Source of the DNA: Sycobia sp. Sy_11
Taxonomy: Eukaryota > Arthropoda > Insecta > Hymenoptera > Epichrysomallidae
NCBI GenBank assembly: GCA_018907035.1
Contig: JACCIC010000140.1
Span: 1,123,501 to 1,187,500, forward strand
Reading direction: 5' to 3'
DNA length: 64,000 bases
Shown: piece after piece, positions 61,781-64,000 of the stretch
Numbering within the stretch: the first letter of the stretch is position 1
Layout: each line of letters begins with the position of its first letter
The notes under the pieces: generated by a model
The model's database searches: none
Told to the model about the DNA's origin: nothing
The model's input: only the letters and a program-made list of their open reading frames with translations
Translations under genes and position numbers: made by a program

Positions 61781-61832
61781 GGGAGGGGGCAGGGGACGGC
61801 GGGAGGGGCGGGCGGGCGGCGAGATGAGGGGG
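61781..61832 (+). other. G-quadruplex-capable sequence, multiple G runs
   Basis: At least seven runs of three or more G occur on the plus strand with spacers mostly of one to five bases. Confidence 0.75.
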
Positions 61833-61916
61833 AAGGAGCATGGCCCGTGTCTCGCAGGCCAACGCGGGGGCGCAGAGAGCGCACAGCCTCCCGCGGAATC
61901 GATAGCGGGGCCGCCA

Positions 61917-61961
61917 GCCTGCTGCCCGGCCCGCCTGCCTGACTGCCTGCCTGCCCGCCTG
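61917..61961. repeat. Degenerate GCCTGCCT/GCCCGCCT repeat
   Basis: Imperfect CCTG and CCCG tetranucleotide-like units lie just upstream of the CT array. Confidence 0.75.
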
Positions 61962-61975
61962 CGTTCGCGACGGCC

Positions 61976-61978
<3 letters not shown>

Positions 61979-62028
<50 letters not shown>
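61979..62028. repeat. (TC)25 microsatellite
   Basis: A perfect 50-bp TC array, continuing as pyrimidine-rich sequence to about 62060. Confidence 0.97.
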
Positions 62029-62032
<4 letters not shown>

Positions 62033-62113
62033 TCTGTCTCCCTTTCCCGTTTCCTGCCTCGCGAAAAATCGATGTTTAAATCCCCGAGTGCGCGGCGGCC
62101 TCCTCCCTGGAAG

Positions 62114-62114
<1 letters not shown>

Positions 62115-62149
<35 letters not shown>
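62115..62149. repeat. (TA)n microsatellite
   Basis: A perfect 35-bp TA array lying between two CT arrays. Confidence 0.96.
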
Positions 62150-62152
<3 letters not shown>

Positions 62153-62190
62153 CATTTGCCTGCGCGCTTTGTGCCCTCCCACACTCGCTG

Positions 62191-62214
62191 TCTCTCTCTC
62201 TCTCTCTCTCTCTC
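62191..62214. repeat. (TC)12 microsatellite
   Basis: Twelve perfect TC units. Confidence 0.95.
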
Positions 62215-62379
62215 ACTTTCATGTGACTCCTTTTCAGCAACTCCTTCTTAACTTCAACCTCCTGCTTAACCGCGGTCGCGCGGCTGCCCCCCCCCCGCCG
62301 AACTCCGCGTGTAAATTATCCGGCTCGCGCAGCTGTACCTAAAATCGGCAACCTTCCCGCCCAATGGCCCCGAAGACTC

Positions 62380-64000
62380 GATAATAAGACAAAGACTAAT
62401 ATTCCGCGCATTAGTCGAAAGAGAAAAATAAACATAAAAATTTTTCGAGTTTCTATTCGCGGGTTTCACCGCCGAGGAAATCAGGCCGTTTCGCATATAC
62501 GGCACGGGCGAGGGTTATGGGGTCAAGAGGCTCTCTTTCGCCTCGGCTTTTAGGTCGAGCTCCAGCGGGTCACGATGGCACAATGCTGATCTATCCCGCG
62601 CGGATTGGCCTCTGTTAAGCTGCAATGACGTTTCTATAGCGTTGGTATTTAATAGCGTTTTTTTTTTTCTACGAATACTTTACATTTCTTAAATTTTACT
62701 CATATTACTCTTTTCCATTCTTTTTCCTCTTCTCTATTTCAATCGTTTATTCTGGTCTCGCATCCAAGGTATTCAAATTCGATTATTATATTTTTATACG
62801 GCATCTAGTCGAGAATGTCTTTGTTAGCTGCCAAACAGGTTTTGCACATCTGGCGGTCTTTGATGTAGTTTCAAACATTTCAGTACATCTTAATTGGGTA
62901 CTTATGTGTATTGTTATGGTAAATATTTAAGTAACATTCAAAACAAGTCCGTCGAATAAATACCTTTCATACCTGCTTCTTTGCCTCCATGTGCCTAAAT
63001 ACGCCCGTCACTTCATCATAAACTCTCCCATCAATCTCCAGATGCACTAAACTAAAAAGCCGTATTTTTCTTAATTTAACTAAACTTATATATATTTATT
63101 AATTTACAAGAAATATTTCATTAATTTAACCAAATTATTATAATGAAAATAATAAATGAAAGTTTAATTTAACGTTCTTTTGGATTAATTCAACTAAAAA
63201 GTCTACCTTCCAATTGGTAATCCCGTCTCCTGTCCCGCCTTACCTTACGGCGTACCGAGGCTGACAAGTTATTCACGACTTTGGCTGCCGCGCGGCAAAC
63301 ACCTCGATCAACGCAAGTGTGTCAATCGACGCTTGAACGTGTATTTCCTATGAATTCGCGAAATTTCAACGATTATGAAAATGTTTCGCGATATATTTGA
63401 GCAATTCCATCGAATTAAATGTTTAACTCGAGATGGGCGGCCTTCGATTCCTCGCTACGCCGCTGGTGCTTGCAAACGAAAGCTGACGAGGGCCAAGCGA
63501 CCAGTATGACAATTTCTGGCCGAAAATTGAATAGCGAAGTAGTCACAAGAGGCTTCTTTGAATTTTATTCTTATATTCCTCGGCCATCTTGCCTCTCGCA
63601 AGTGCATAAATTTGCGGATGGTTTCTCAATGCGTAACGATTTAGCCAATTATATGCGAATAGCTGACACGGGATAAAGTTTCGTATAAAACGTTGATACG
63701 ACAAATGTAATTTCGTCAAATCAAAATACGAGTGTCTAATACGCTAAAATTTAAAATTTAACGAGTACGTATTACGTAATACAGTAAACTTTCAGGTAGA
63801 AATATAATATTTATAAGTATTTAATTAGTTTTTAGCATTTTATATTCATTCGGATTATATAGCAATATTTATATTGTTATCTTCCACAGTGAACATTAGC
63901 ATATTCTAGATTACGAATTGCCAGAAATGAATTCTATTGTAATACTTAGCGAAATTATCATAATGAAAATAATATTCTTCGATCATGTTTTTTGCGCGAT
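62380..64000. other. AT-rich end of the window, nothing recognised
   Basis: Mostly AT-rich with slightly more balanced parts near 62450-62640 and 63220-63490. An 85-codon frame at 63419-63676 runs from a codon in AT-rich context and matches no known protein. Confidence 0.45.

Larger units (their letters stand above)
61440..62370. other. GC-rich, CpG-dense patch with G-quadruplex, CT and TA arrays
   Basis: It contains a long G-rich run (61781-61832), GCCTGCCT-type repeats (about 61917-61961), two CT arrays, one TA array and a 10-C run (62287-62296). The 291-codon minus-strand frame over 61309-62184 runs straight through the TA and CT arrays and has no domain resemblance, so it is not a gene call. 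Confidence 0.52.

Noticed and set aside
61309..62184. Longest open frame, minus strand, about 291 codons
   Set aside because: It runs through TA and CT microsatellites, giving Tyr-Ile and Arg-Glu runs, lies mostly in stop-poor CpG-rich DNA, and shows no domain or splice context.
63419..63676. 85-codon plus-strand frame
   Set aside because: No known motif, and its start is in AT-rich context without other coding signals.
1..64000. CRISPR array, bacterial operon, prophage or defence system
   Set aside because: There are no regularly spaced identical repeats, no long adjacent open frames and no ribosome-binding-site-led genes. The sequence character is that of an animal nuclear genome.
1..64000. 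Telomeric TTAGG repeats
   Set aside because: No tandem TTAGG or CCTAA array was seen anywhere in the window.

Overview
The window looks like non-coding nuclear DNA from an insect, most probably a hymenopteran such as an ant. This rests on the abundance of (GA)n and (TA)n microsatellites, an AT-rich background with frequent CpG-dense patches, and the lack of bacterial-type gene packing. The species cannot be named from the sequence. No recognisable protein-coding exon, tRNA, rRNA, snRNA or familiar insect microRNA was found by reading, so the span is best viewed as intergenic or as part of a very large intron. All open frames are short; the longest are either translations of microsatellites (Ser-Leu, Arg-Glu and Ile-Tyr runs) or fortuitous frames in GC-rich DNA, where stop codons are rare.

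Layout: the window alternates between AT-rich stretches of about 0.7 to 3.7 kb and CpG-rich, GC-rich patches of about 0.25 to 1.3 kb. The clearest GC-rich patches are near 0.34-0.79, 2.75-3.14, 9.54-10.24, 15.6-16.35, 16.75-17.03, 18.5-18.9, 22.6-23.0, 24.2-25.0, 29.1-30.3, 34.85-35.2, 35.8-36.4, 37.9-38.25, 39.0-39.6, 40.5-41.6, 42.4-42.9, 45.2-45.9, 48.0-49.3, 50.7-51.9, 52.75-53.4, 55.2-57.0, 60.8-61.1 and 61.4-62.4 kb. They carry long G or C homopolymers, several runs able to form G-quadruplexes, alternating pyrimidine-purine tracts, and most of the long (GA)n/(CT)n and (TA)n arrays. The AT-rich stretches are mostly featureless but contain perfect short palindromes and long A or T homopolymers.

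The only element with a mobile-DNA look is a roughly 420-bp foldback (inverted-repeat) structure at 23,769-24,187. Its arms include a 29-bp perfect match, and its loop carries a hammerhead-ribozyme-like core with one important position changed. Hammerhead motifs are known from Penelope-like retroelements, so this may be a decayed pair of inverted element ends. No gene system, operon or defence cluster is visible. The points worth a second look are structural: this foldback, an E-box-centred palindrome at 40.6 kb, paired CT/GA tracts, long alternating YR tracts and the unusual number of poly-G/poly-C runs.
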